A DNA stretch of 64,000 bases from contig JAJHRM010000001.1 of NCBI GenBank assembly GCA_020832965.1, positions 1-64,000 of the forward strand, in the 5' to 3' direction. The translations under genes and the position numbers were made by a program. Every line of letters begins with the position of its first letter. Positions within the stretch are counted from its first letter, which is position 1. Below the pieces are notes generated by a model. It had not been told where the DNA came from. It saw nothing but the letters and a program-made list of their open reading frames with translations, and did no database searches. This document shows positions 25,290-33,989 of the stretch, piece by piece. Source of the DNA: Thermofilum sp. (GTDB lineage: Archaea > Thermoproteota > Thermoprotei > Thermofilales > Thermofilaceae).

Positions 25290-26258
25290 ATGAAGATAAG
25301 CCATATAGAGGCATGTAGGCAAGGGATAATGGAGGAAATGGAACGAGACAATAGTATAGTATACATTGGCGAGGATGTACGCAAGGGAGGACCTCATGGC
25401 TTTAGCAAGGGGCTTTATGAAAAGTTCGGGCATGAAAGAGTCATAGATTCCCCGATAAGCGAGATTGGTCTTGTAGGATTTGGAATAGGAGCGGCACTTG
25501 AGGGACTAAAGCCTATAGTTGAAATAATGTACATGGATTTCCTGCCGATAGCAATGGAGCAAATTGTAAACCACATGGCGCAAGCCAGGTTCTTAACTGC
25601 AGGGCAGAAAGACCTCCCATTAGTAATTAGAACACAATACAGTCTCGGGAGGCAACACGGTCCACAACACTCTCAGTTCTTCCCAAGTCTTTTCACTAAT
25701 GTGCCAGGATTAAACGTCGTAGTGACTTCCACACCATATAATTGTAGAGGATTGTACAAGCATGCTCTTAGGCAGAACAAACCCACTATAATCATCGACC
25801 CTGCTTGGATATATTATAGGTTCGTCGATGAGGTTCCAGAGAGAGATTATGAAGTTAAGTTCGGTAAAGCAAATCTTATTAACGAAGGGGAGGACGTGAC
25901 ACTAATAACCTTCGGCAGGACAGTGTATGAGTCTATACAGGCATTAAAGCAATTACCAAAAGAGGTCTCTGTCCACTTAGTTGATCTTCAGTCACTCAAA
26001 CCGCTCGATATTGAGGCGATAGTAAGAGCAGCAAAGAAAACAGGAAGAGTTCTCGTGGTGTCAGAGGAACATCCCCATTCAAGTGTTGCTAGCTATGTTG
26101 CATCATTAATATACGAGTATTGCTTTGGAGAGCTTGAAAAACCTATTAAAGTACTTACCCCGCCAGATATACATGTACCATTCTCCCCGATGCTCGAAAA
26201 GACATACATGGTCACTTCTGATAAAATAGTGAAAGCGATATTAGAGCTTGCCGAGTAG
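25290..26258 (+). CDS. 2-oxoacid dehydrogenase E1 component, beta subunit
   Basis: 322 residues. Family features: GEDVRKGGPHGFSKGL near the N-terminus, DSPISEIGLVGFGIGAALEGLKPIVEIMYMDF, the QYSLGRQHGPQHSQ stretch, and DLQSLKPLD near the C-terminus. ATG is placed six bases behind GAGGTG. Pairs with the alpha subunit to form the alpha2beta2 E1 enzyme. No E3 (lipoamide dehydrogenase) gene is in the window. Confidence 0.9.
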   Translation: MKISHIEACRQGIMEEMERDNSIVYIGEDVRKGGPHGFSKGLYEKFGHERVIDSPISEIGLVGFGIGAALEGLKPIVEIMYMDFLPIAMEQIVNHMAQARFLTAGQKDLPLVIRTQYSLGRQHGPQHSQFFPSLFTNVPGLNVVVTSTPYNCRGLYKHALRQNKPTIIIDPAWIYYRFVDEVPERDYEVKFGKANLINEGEDVTLITFGRTVYESIQALKQLPKEVSVHLVDLQSLKPLDIEAIVRAAKKTGRVLVVSEEHPHSSVASYVASLIYEYCFGELEKPIKVLTPPDIHVPFSPMLEKTYMVTSDKIVKAILELAE

Positions 26259-26281
26259 GAATTATACTGGTGGTGAACATA

Positions 26282-26524
26282 ATGGGTAAAATGACTATAA
26301 AAGCACCTAGATTTGATCCTTCAGCAGAAAAAGTCGTAATAATTGCGTGGAAAAAGAAAGAAGGAGAGTACATAAAAAAAGACGAAGAGCTTGTTGAAAT
26401 GATGGGTGAGAAAACAACATTTACCTATGTATCTCCTTGCAATGGAGTAGTAGTTAAGATAACGGTGCATGAAGGAGAAGTAGACGTTGGAGAACCCATA
26501 GGAGAGTTGGAATGCCAAGATTAG
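26282..26524 (+). CDS. Free-standing lipoyl carrier protein
   Basis: About 80 residues, exactly one biotinyl/lipoyl domain. The lysine at EMMGEKTTF sits in the beta-turn where lipoate is attached; the second half (SPCNGVVVKITVHEGEVDVGEPIGEL) gives the symmetric strands. ATG chosen for the GGTGGTG site six bases upstream. It supplies the swinging arm missing from the E2 protein, and lplA/lplB lie 5 kb away. A biotin carrier is excluded by the lack of an MKM motif. Confidence 0.85.
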   Translation: MGKMTIKAPRFDPSAEKVVIIAWKKKEGEYIKKDEELVEMMGEKTTFTYVSPCNGVVVKITVHEGEVDVGEPIGELECQD

Positions 26525-26572
26525 CTTTACAGCCTTGGAAGAAAAGTATAAATTAACCCTCTTAAGCAAACT

Positions 26573-26899
26573 ATGACTGATGCAGCCATGAGCCAACAAG
26601 AGCCTGTTCGTATAGTAGTAGCGTGTGGAACAGCTATTGCAACTGCCACTTATGTAGCCGAGAAAGTGAAAAAAATGCTTGAGAAATACAAAATTAAAGG
26701 TGAAATATATCAAGCTAAAGCACAAGAAGTAAATTATTTTATAAAAATGCTGGGGAAAGTAGATCTTATACTCGCAACAACGTTTGTTCCTCTTTCAGAT
26801 AGCAAAGTTCCTGTCTTGAATGCTATGCCATTTCTAACAGGTATAGGTGAGGATGCCCTAGAGAAGAAAATAATCAGCATTTTAACTCCTAAGAAGTAG
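26573..26899 (+). CDS. gatB: PTS IIB component, galactitol family
   Basis: 108 residues. The phosphocysteine is Cys18 in RIVVACGTAIATATYVAEK, the P-loop of GatB-type IIB. A TATA-like GTATAAATT about 27 bases upstream suggests its own leaderless transcript in addition to read-through from the dehydrogenase genes. The stop codon TAG is the first part of AGCGCGCGT preceded by T, a near copy of the palindrome. Carries phosphate from IIA to the sugar bound by IIC. Confidence 0.88.
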   Translation: MTDAAMSQQEPVRIVVACGTAIATATYVAEKVKKMLEKYKIKGEIYQAKAQEVNYFIKMLGKVDLILATTFVPLSDSKVPVLNAMPFLTGIGEDALEKKIISILTPKK

Positions 26900-26906
26900 C
26901 GCGCGT
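26898..26906. repeat. Near copy of the palindrome supplying the IIB stop codon
   Basis: TAGCGCGCGTA; the TAG is the stop of the PTS IIB gene. Confidence 0.6.
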
Positions 26907-26910
26907 AATA

Positions 26911-26952
26911 GTCTCCTGCGGCGATGCTTGGAGAAGTATAGTAGCAGGAGAC
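26911..26952. terminator. Inverted repeat between convergent genes
   Basis: Perfect 9-bp arms GTCTCCTGC and GCAGGAGAC with a 24-base loop, placed after the PTS IIB stop and before the convergent aldehyde oxidoreductase stop. Terminator or RNA stabiliser; no long T-run follows, so the role is uncertain. Confidence 0.45.
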
Positions 26953-27015
26953 ACGAGAATACTCATATTGCATAGTACTTGGTAAAAATGATTTGATAAC
27001 CATGTGAAATATTAA

Positions 27016-28875
27016 TCAATGAAAATATTTTTCATAGTACTTAGTAAGGCCCAGTTCTTTTATGGTTTCTAGTCTAGGTGCTCCATTTTCATCAATGCCT
27101 ACATATGCGTAAAACTCTCTCAGCATATCCTCTAGTTCTACAGTCTGTCCTTTGGCACCCCCATTTTGAGGGGGCTGTTCTAAAAACCTCGTAGGCAACC
27201 TGTCGCTGTTTTTATCTAGCCCATTAGCAAAATTAAAAATCCTTTTCAAGAAAAATATTCTTTTTCCTGTTTGAACAAGATCTGGCAGTGTTTTCTTAAT
27301 GCCAGTAACATATGTATACAAGCCGGCCACATAAGCAGGGGGTATATCGACAAATTTGCATAATCCCATCGACTCTTGCACTTCGCTCCAAAACTCCATC
27401 GTAGCTACCATCCACGCCTTACCTTTATAGGCAAATCGATCCACCCTTTCATATATCTTCAGGTCTGTGACCCTTTGTCCCTGTTCTACTCTCATAAATA
27501 GACCATAAAGGTGATCAGCTCCTCTATTTGAGGTTGCATACTGGAGACCCAGCCCCTTAAAGGCCCTTGGATCATGCATAGGCATCTCGACGCCTTTTAC
27601 ATGCATGCAATACTCATGAGAACCACGTCCTATAATTTCTGAAGCTTTTCTGCACCCCTCAGCAAGGACTTTTCCAAATCCCTCTTTCTGAGCAATCATA
27701 TGCAACAATTTAAGAACACTCTCCTTATCCCCCCATTTAGGCTCTAACCCATCTAAATCTTCCTTTCTAACAATTCCCTTTTCGTAACATTCCATTAACC
27801 ATGCAATAACATTGCCTGTTGAAATAACGTCAAGGCCAAATTCGTTACATGCTTCGTAAAATTTAACTATGTATTCAGGGTCATCGACAAGTAGCATTGA
27901 TCCAAGAGAAGCTATAGCCTCATATTCAGGGAACCTCATTTTTCTTTTTCCAGAGTCCGTTATCTTCCAACATTTTACAGGACAAGCCCAGCAACCATGT
28001 GTACCAATCATAAAACCCTTTTCCTTAAAATATTCTCCAGATAATCTCTTATATCCATTAAATTCTCCTTGCGAGAAATTTTTTATCGGCATATCGCCAT
28101 ATTCATAAAATACTTCAACCTCGCCAGAGGTGCCATATGAAGAAAGTATCTGTGTGACTGGAGAAGACATTATCAGTGGCAAGAGTCTCTGAAGAATGCT
28201 GGTTATCCTCGCAGGATCTTTTACTTTTATTTTTCCAGTACCTCTCACAGCTATTGCTTTTAGATTCTTAGACCCCATCACGGCACCCATGCCTGTTCTT
28301 CCAGCTATCCTTGGCCCATAGGGTACAGGCTCAAATGCTATTGTAGAAAATCTTACGAGATTCTCGCCAGCAGGACCTATTAACCCCACTTTAGCTTCAT
28401 TATCGGGTATTTCCCTAAGTATCATTGAACCAGCTTCATAGGTTGTTAATCCCCAGTACTTGCTAGCATCTCTGATCTCTACTTTGCTATCCCTTATATA
28501 TAAGTACACAGGACTAGATGCTCTTCCTTTCACAACAATACCATCATATCCAGCTCTCTTTAGTTCAGGTCCCCAGTAGCCGCCTACGTGCGCTTCGCCC
28601 CAAGCGTTGGTAAGGGGAGATTTTGCAACCACGACAAACCTGCTACTTGAATAAATAGGCGTTCCAGTAAGTGCTCCTGTCATAAAAATAAGAACATTTT
28701 CAGGATGAAATGGTTCTACCCTTGGATTATTTAATTCATCCATGAAGATTTTCGTTGCGAGACCTATACCTCCGATAAATGTAGTAATATCTTCTAGACT
28801 AATATCTTTCTCTTCTATTTTTTCCTTTGAAAGATCTACATATAATAACTTACCTGCATAACCCCCTAGCTCCAC
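27016..28875 (-). CDS. Aldehyde:ferredoxin oxidoreductase family (tungstopterin enzyme)
   Basis: 619 residues, the normal AOR length. N-terminal GGYAGKLLYVDLS and the AHVGGYWGPELKRAGYDGIVVKG region bind tungstopterin; cluster ligands are CWACPVKC and a later Cys in GLCKFVD. RGADHLYG-type text near residue 440 is also typical. Oxidises an aldehyde to the acid with ferredoxin. It follows a class II aldolase gene by 12 bases, so the aldehyde made by the aldolase (lactaldehyde or glycolaldehyde) is the likely substrate. Substrate specificity is inferred from context only. Confidence 0.9.
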   Translation of the reverse strand: MELGGYAGKLLYVDLSKEKIEEKDISLEDITTFIGGIGLATKIFMDELNNPRVEPFHPENVLIFMTGALTGTPIYSSSRFVVVAKSPLTNAWGEAHVGGYWGPELKRAGYDGIVVKGRASSPVYLYIRDSKVEIRDASKYWGLTTYEAGSMILREIPDNEAKVGLIGPAGENLVRFSTIAFEPVPYGPRIAGRTGMGAVMGSKNLKAIAVRGTGKIKVKDPARITSILQRLLPLIMSSPVTQILSSYGTSGEVEVFYEYGDMPIKNFSQGEFNGYKRLSGEYFKEKGFMIGTHGCWACPVKCWKITDSGKRKMRFPEYEAIASLGSMLLVDDPEYIVKFYEACNEFGLDVISTGNVIAWLMECYEKGIVRKEDLDGLEPKWGDKESVLKLLHMIAQKEGFGKVLAEGCRKASEIIGRGSHEYCMHVKGVEMPMHDPRAFKGLGLQYATSNRGADHLYGLFMRVEQGQRVTDLKIYERVDRFAYKGKAWMVATMEFWSEVQESMGLCKFVDIPPAYVAGLYTYVTGIKKTLPDLVQTGKRIFFLKRIFNFANGLDKNSDRLPTRFLEQPPQNGGAKGQTVELEDMLREFYAYVGIDENGAPRLETIKELGLTKYYEKYFH

Positions 28876-28887
28876 ATTAATTCACCT

Positions 28888-29550
28888 TTATCTTATCCCG
28901 TATAATTTATAGTATAATTCTACGTCTTTCTCAGGAATTATGGGAGGTTCTTTTCCTAAAGCCATAGCTACAAACTGGGCGGTAGCCACTTCCTCCAGAG
29001 TCTCGGCCACAGCTTCAGCATCGTATAAATTAGACCCTAAAGCCACAATACCATGATTTTGCAAAATTATCGCTCTAGAGCCTTTTGAAGCCTTTTCTTC
29101 AACTAACCTGGCCAGTTGATCGGTCCCTGGGAAAGCAAAAGGCACGCTCTCCACTTTCCTAAGAACCATTACCGCCTCCACCGTAATTGGCTTTAAAGAA
29201 CTCCCTGCCAATGCTAGACCCAGCGTAACAGGATTATGAGCATGCACTACAGCATTCACATCTGGTCTGACTTTATATATAGCGGCATGCATTGGCCATT
29301 CTATAGAAGGTCTTAGAAAACCCTCCAAGACATTACCATCGAGATCCAGTTTAACAAGATCATCAGGGTTCAATTCACCCTTAAAAATTCCACTTGGAGT
29401 AATCCAAAATTCTGAGGAACCAGGAACTCTAGAACTGACGTTACCTCCCAGAGCCGACACTAGTCCTCTGCTATATAGATTTTTCATAACTTTGCATATA
29501 TCATTCCTTAATTGATCCTCTGTAATTACTTCAAAATCACTCAAAAACAA
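28888..29550 (-). CDS. Class II aldolase (fuculose/rhamnulose-phosphate aldolase family)
   Basis: 220 residues. Zinc-ligand histidines in AVVHAHNP and LQNHGIVALG, the phosphate-binding GGNVSSR, and the catalytic Glu region SIEWPMHAAIY fit the aldolase class II/adducin family. Likely splits a ketose-1-phosphate into DHAP and an aldehyde. First gene of the two-gene unit with the aldehyde oxidoreductase. Ribulose-phosphate epimerase activity of the same fold cannot be excluded. Confidence 0.82.
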   Translation of the reverse strand: MFLSDFEVITEDQLRNDICKVMKNLYSRGLVSALGGNVSSRVPGSSEFWITPSGIFKGELNPDDLVKLDLDGNVLEGFLRPSIEWPMHAAIYKVRPDVNAVVHAHNPVTLGLALAGSSLKPITVEAVMVLRKVESVPFAFPGTDQLARLVEEKASKGSRAIILQNHGIVALGSNLYDAEAVAETLEEVATAQFVAMALGKEPPIIPEKDVELYYKLYGIR

Positions 29551-29699
29551 TCACCACTCTCTGCATTACTATATCTTCAAGATAAACTTTTTGTTTATGA
29601 AATAACCCCGGAAACAGATTGTTCCCATACGACAAACTCTTTTTGTTCTAAGGAGTAAAATCAAGAAAAAGTTAAAAACCAGGATTATAGAATAATTAC

Positions 29700-29885
29700 A
29701 TGGATATTTTAACATTTCATATAGAAGACGCTTATCGTTGTGAGGATGATCTATCTAGGGTTGCCAGAATCTAGCGCGCGCTATTTAGCAACGAAGAGTT
29801 CGTAAAGCTTGCTAAGCATAGTAATTTAGATGAACTGAAAAAAATTCTTAGAGCAAAATCTTTTGCTTTTCAGATAATCTTATAA
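29700..29885 (+). pseudogene. PTS IIA remnant with the centre replaced by TAGCGCGCGCTA
   Basis: 24 codons (MDILTFHIEDAYRCEDDL...) match residues 1-24 of the intact IIA at 17262-17714. Then comes TAGCGCGCGCTA (29772-29783), then FSNEEFVKLAKHSNLDELKK and the tail to a TAA, matching residues 121-150. Codons 25-120, including the active-site histidine, are gone, and TAG in the palindrome stops the frame. The tail overlaps the end of the convergent kinase gene by 16 bases. Confidence 0.85.
29773..29782. repeat. Exact AGCGCGCGCT palindrome at the IIA deletion junction
   Basis: Exact copy, full dodecamer TAGCGCGCGCTA, between the two ends of the IIA remnant. Confidence 0.9.
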
Positions 29886-31342
29886 ATTTCATTATAGATC
29901 CCTTTCATTGAAGTCCAAATGAAGCCATATTTCTCTTTTAACTTAGTGTATGTTTCCGTAAGAGAGGGATTAGGCTCTACCACTTCTAATGGTTTTATAA
30001 ATTTCTCCTTCACCTCAGAGACATCTTTATATAAATTTGCATTGATGAGAAGAGGAATTAATGATCCAGCATTTATTACATCAGAATAGACTTTTATTCT
30101 CCTACCATAAATAGTTGCTCTTAATTTGTTATGAACAATCGACTTAGTTCCTCCACCACTTATTCCTATTTCTGTTGCTTTTTCATTAAATACATCTTCT
30201 AAAAGGTGGATTAAGTAGTCCTCAGACAACGATAAACCAATTAAGATACCCCTAAGAAATCTGCCGATAGTGTACTCCCTAGGCTCATTCTCTGACACTT
30301 TCAATCCTAATAAGGAGGCATTTAGAGAAGGGTCATAAAATGGAGCCCTGTCGCCAGGAGGAATAAATAAAAACTCGTCACCAGGCCTAACCTTTCCTGC
30401 TAAATCATCAACAAGATTAATATCTATCCCCAGAACTTTTTCACATATCCAAGAAAGGAACGCACCCGTAAAACCTGTTGTTGTGCTGGCCAGATAACCA
30501 CCAAAAGGATGCAAATGATAATATACAGAAGGATGACTTACCAGTTTCCTGGTGACCATTTTAATGACAGTCGTAGACCCACTATAAACACTTACATTCC
30601 CCGTTTCTAATGCACCAGAGGCAAGGGCTGAAGCTACTCCATCTGTCATTCCTTGATGGACACGAGCTTTAAGTAAACCCAACTTATTGGACCAATTGCT
30701 TTCAGCTTCACATATGAATTCACCGCTCTGAGCCAATCCCGGCATCTTATCTAAGTCTAGACCCAGTTCAAAGTATATTCTGGTAAAGTATTGAGGTTTT
30801 TCTTGCGATATGTCTAAGCCGAATTTTAAAGCGTTTGTGTAATCTGTTTTTATGTCGGACCACTTCTCTACTTCCTTGAAGCATAATTTATAGAGAACCC
30901 AAGTGGCTGGCGGAACAATCCATCTAGCTTTGGCATAGAGGCTGTGAAAGCGTTCTTTTATTCCATATAATCTTGTTAGAGGTGAAGATGCATCAACGAT
31001 TACTCCTTTTTGAGTTAACTCCTTTACACTTTCTTTCTCTTTAATTTTATTATAAGCTTCAACATCCTTCTCGTAATACATACTAGGTTTGATTAGTGCA
31101 TTACCATACTCATCGATTAATAAGAAAGACCCCGAAGTGCTATCAACCGTAACATATGTTTCATGTTTCTCGTTCCCATGGGACTGATGGAGAATAGGCG
31201 GCATTGCTTTTTCAATTGCATAGAGCCACTCATTTGGATCCTGTCTTTCAATAGGATATTTATTTAGCGCCTTCAGGTTACCGTCAAAGTCAAAAATAGC
31301 TATTTTAACGCTACTTGTTCCCAGATCTACGGAAACTAACAT
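29870..31342 (-). CDS. FGGY-family carbohydrate kinase
   Basis: 490 residues. ATP/sugar motifs of the family: VDLGTSSVKIAIFDFDGN at the N-terminus, MTDGVASALASGALETGNVSVYSGSTTVIK in the middle, and GISGGGTKSIVHNKL in the C-terminal domain. Phosphorylates a sugar or polyol; the substrate cannot be told. It is preceded by a PTS IIC gene on the same strand and followed by the aldolase/aldehyde oxidoreductase pair, so it may make the ketose phosphate for the aldolase. Confidence 0.85.
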   Translation of the reverse strand: MLVSVDLGTSSVKIAIFDFDGNLKALNKYPIERQDPNEWLYAIEKAMPPILHQSHGNEKHETYVTVDSTSGSFLLIDEYGNALIKPSMYYEKDVEAYNKIKEKESVKELTQKGVIVDASSPLTRLYGIKERFHSLYAKARWIVPPATWVLYKLCFKEVEKWSDIKTDYTNALKFGLDISQEKPQYFTRIYFELGLDLDKMPGLAQSGEFICEAESNWSNKLGLLKARVHQGMTDGVASALASGALETGNVSVYSGSTTVIKMVTRKLVSHPSVYYHLHPFGGYLASTTTGFTGAFLSWICEKVLGIDINLVDDLAGKVRPGDEFLFIPPGDRAPFYDPSLNASLLGLKVSENEPREYTIGRFLRGILIGLSLSEDYLIHLLEDVFNEKATEIGISGGGTKSIVHNKLRATIYGRRIKVYSDVINAGSLIPLLINANLYKDVSEVKEKFIKPLEVVEPNPSLTETYTKLKEKYGFIWTSMKGIYNEIYKII

Positions 31343-31387
31343 AGGCTTTCACATATAATTTTATTAAGAATATAAAAAATATTTTAT

Positions 31388-32776
31388 TTATAGCTTCTCA
31401 GCAATTTTCTTAGGCATATCTCGTGCATAATACCAGGCAAGGAAGTATATTACTAGCAATGTCGTGCTAAATATGAAGCCTCCCATATCTCCTGACGTGT
31501 ATGAGATAATTGGATACATAATTACAAAGGGCAATATATGTGACCCTGCATCAAGACTCGACGCTAGAGCTACTGGCAAAGCATAGTTGATCGCTTTAGC
31601 CGCAGTGGTTAGAGGTGCTGCAAACGCATGCGTAATATATACTACAAGTGTCAATGTTATTAATCCATTCAGGAATGTTTTAACTAAATTACCACGGGAC
31701 GCGGCCGCTGCCCACATGAAAAATATTGGAATGATCGCTACATCGGCCAGCGGCAGAATCTGATTGAGACCTGCTCTATTTAGAGCCACAGCTATTAGGT
31801 ATAATAATGGTATAGATATGTACCCCACGGCGATAGATGGTGGGTTGGCGTTTCCAATCGGTCCAGCATCTATACCGATCCAGATAGTGCGCCCCTTAAA
31901 TCTCTTGGACCTCTCAAAATACTCCCTAATGCCATCGGCAATAGGCACTAGTCCCTCCATAAGTATTCCTATGAGCCTGCCCATAAGTAGCATTAATGCA
32001 GCTACATAAATGCCGGCCCTAAGCCACCAGTCCCAAGACATTCGGGCAATTGCTGCAAGCAATACGCCTATGATAAAACCAATCATCATTGGCTCGCCGA
32101 ATGGACCAAATCTTTCTCTAAGAGACTCTGGATCGGCTTTAATTTCCTCCAGTTTTTTAATCCTTGAGAATATTGCTTTTTCCAGTGCTAAACTGATAGG
32201 AGCCCAATTCGTAGTTTCCGTATGTGGTAAGGAGCATCCAGGAATGCCAAAGAATTTTTGTGCTAAGGGAGCTGTCCAGTCAGCTAGTTTCAGTATAAGT
32301 ATTTCTGAAATTATTGCTATAATATAGGCGAGTACCAGGTTGTTTGTCCACATGTAAACCATTACGGCTGTGAAAGCCCAGTGCCAATAGTTCCAAATAT
32401 CTGCATCGAATGTAGACGTCCATCCAAGCAACAACAACAGAATATTCACAATAAATCCTATCGGTATTATTAGTGCTGATAGAGGAACAGCCCAAGTTAT
32501 AGCGGATGTTAGCGGCCAACCAATATCTAGACCTACAAGCGTTATTCCATATGCTTTAACCATAGCATCAATGATCTTGCTAACTATGTCAAGTACCGCT
32601 CCTAGAACAGCAAATATACCTACGAATGCGATACCAACAAGCACTGCCGCCCTAGCGCTCTTACCGACGGGCTGCCTGAAGATTAGTGCCAGTACGAATA
32701 GTATCACTGGCATCATTAAGGCTGGGCCTAGAGACAAGAAGTACTGTACAGCTCCTACTATGTCTATCGGGGGCAT
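31388..32776 (-). CDS. gatC: PTS IIC component, galactitol family (second copy)
   Basis: 462 residues, about ten membrane segments. It shares with the first IIC the motifs DADIWNYWHWAFTAVMVYMWTNN, MEGLVPIADGIREYFER, IWIGIDAGPIGNANPP and the charged KADPESLRERFG loop. A TATA-like CTTATATAG lies about 35 bases upstream on its strand. It is divergent from a small gene and the second IIB, which is probably its partner. Confidence 0.9.
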   Translation of the reverse strand: MPPIDIVGAVQYFLSLGPALMMPVILFVLALIFRQPVGKSARAAVLVGIAFVGIFAVLGAVLDIVSKIIDAMVKAYGITLVGLDIGWPLTSAITWAVPLSALIIPIGFIVNILLLLLGWTSTFDADIWNYWHWAFTAVMVYMWTNNLVLAYIIAIISEILILKLADWTAPLAQKFFGIPGCSLPHTETTNWAPISLALEKAIFSRIKKLEEIKADPESLRERFGPFGEPMMIGFIIGVLLAAIARMSWDWWLRAGIYVAALMLLMGRLIGILMEGLVPIADGIREYFERSKRFKGRTIWIGIDAGPIGNANPPSIAVGYISIPLLYLIAVALNRAGLNQILPLADVAIIPIFFMWAAAASRGNLVKTFLNGLITLTLVVYITHAFAAPLTTAAKAINYALPVALASSLDAGSHILPFVIMYPIISYTSGDMGGFIFSTTLLVIYFLAWYYARDMPKKIAEKL

Positions 32777-32922
32777 TTTTGGTCATAATTATAATTAGAA
32801 TTGGGCTATATAAGTTTTTCTGCATAGCCTTTGTTAGGTTTTTCAGTGGTGTTAAAATAGAAATCCTTGGAACAAAATACCTTAGACGTAGGAAAACATA
32901 TATCTAAGATAGCTGCGAAATT

Positions 32923-33282
32923 ATGTGGGGAGTAATATTGCCTAGGAAGGTATATGTTGAAGTCGAATCTACGTTAGGTTTCAATAACTTAATTGAGTTG
33001 TTAATTAAAGGATATGGTTATACACTAATAGAGATAGCTAAAAGTTTAGCTATTTTGGAAAAGGGGAGTAGAGTCTTAACATATATAGGTTTTACGAACT
33101 GGAATTATGTGCATAGGAGACTGAAAATATCATTAAGTGATAAGAAAGAGAAGTATTATTTATATCGTTTTGAGTACGAGTTTTCGTGGTTAACTAATAT
33201 TGGTTATCTGTATAGACCAGTCTCTAAGGAGTTAAGTAATCTGGCTAAAGATGGAGTACTCCGCATGAAGAAGATGAAATGA
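32923..33282 (+). CDS. Protein of unknown function next to PTS IIB
   Basis: 119 residues, basic, with alternating hydrophobic stretches (NNLIELLIKGYGYTLIEIAKSL) and a Tyr-rich part (KYYLYRFEYEFSW). No family recognised. A TATA-like ACATATATC about 25 bases before the ATG suggests a leaderless transcript that continues into the PTS IIB gene 46 bases later. Divergent from the IIC gene; a regulator or an accessory protein are both possible. Confidence 0.5.
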   Translation: MWGVILPRKVYVEVESTLGFNNLIELLIKGYGYTLIEIAKSLAILEKGSRVLTYIGFTNWNYVHRRLKISLSDKKEKYYLYRFEYEFSWLTNIGYLYRPVSKELSNLAKDGVLRMKKMK

Positions 33283-33328
33283 TAAAGTATATAAGCCCCT
33301 ATAAAACAACCAACTGTGGTGAACAAAG

Positions 33329-33649
33329 TTGTCCCAGAAAAAGAAATATCTTATATACGTTGCATGCGGTTCGGCCGCTGCATCAGCAAACCTTGTCAAA
33401 GAAAGATTAAGAGAACTGCTTAAAAAATACAACGTAGATGCTGAAATGCAAATATACCGAGTTGCAGAGCTTGCTAATGCTACTAAGCTCAGAAGACCTG
33501 ATTTAATAATTGTGACGGCTGGTTCATTCACAAAGGCTGGAGTACCTCAGGACATACCTATTTTGATAGGTTTACCCTTGATGACTATGGTTGGTGTAGA
33601 TAATTTCATGAGGCAAGTCATCGATGCTCTTCAAAAGTCTAAGTCTTAA
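33329..33649 (+). CDS. gatB: PTS IIB component, galactitol family (second copy)
   Basis: 106 residues. Phosphocysteine at Cys13 in YLIYVACGSAAASANLVKE; the rest follows GatB (RRPDLIIVTAGSF, PILIGLPLMTMVG). A TTG start is used, eight bases behind GGTG. Probably works with the divergent IIC at 31.4 kb and receives phosphate from the single intact IIA. Confidence 0.87.
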   Translation: MSQKKKYLIYVACGSAAASANLVKERLRELLKKYNVDAEMQIYRVAELANATKLRRPDLIIVTAGSFTKAGVPQDIPILIGLPLMTMVGVDNFMRQVIDALQKSKS

Positions 33650-33803
33650 ATATTTACCATTTGCTTCGTAAACTAGTACGCAATAAGCACATAAGAAAAA
33701 TATACATTTTTTAATAATTTAAATTATCTAATACTGATAAGATATCCCTTGTGTATAAAATGTTGAGTTGTCTAGGCTTTTACAGGTAACTGGCCGGGAT
33801 GCC
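33650..33803. other. Intergenic stretch, nothing recognised
   Basis: A/T-rich spacer between the PTS IIB gene and a decayed phosphatase fragment. Confidence 0.4.
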
Positions 33804-33887
33804 AAAAATATGGTCACTATAGGAGATAGTGCATCTGATATACCCATGTTTCGGATTGCCGTGAGAATGATGACTGCCTTGCTGTAG
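33804..33887 (+). pseudogene. Fragment of a HAD-family phosphatase
   Basis: KNMVTIGDSASDIPMFRIAV is the C-terminal GDS-x-(S/N)D-x-M motif of Cof-type or phosphoglycolate-type HAD phosphatases. The frame stops 8 residues later and nothing upstream continues it, so it is a relic. Confidence 0.5.
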
Positions 33888-33989
33888 CCTTTTGTTTTGA
33901 TGAGCCAATAGGTATGCAGTGTAAATAGCAATGAAAGTAGCGAAGGCATGAGTTGGTCTGGAACCGGCTACAACTCAGTTGCTTGTCAA

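Noticed and set aside
26282..26524. Biotin carrier protein
   Set aside because: The attachment lysine lacks the MKM context and lipoate ligase genes and E1/E2 partners are adjacent, so lipoyl is preferred.
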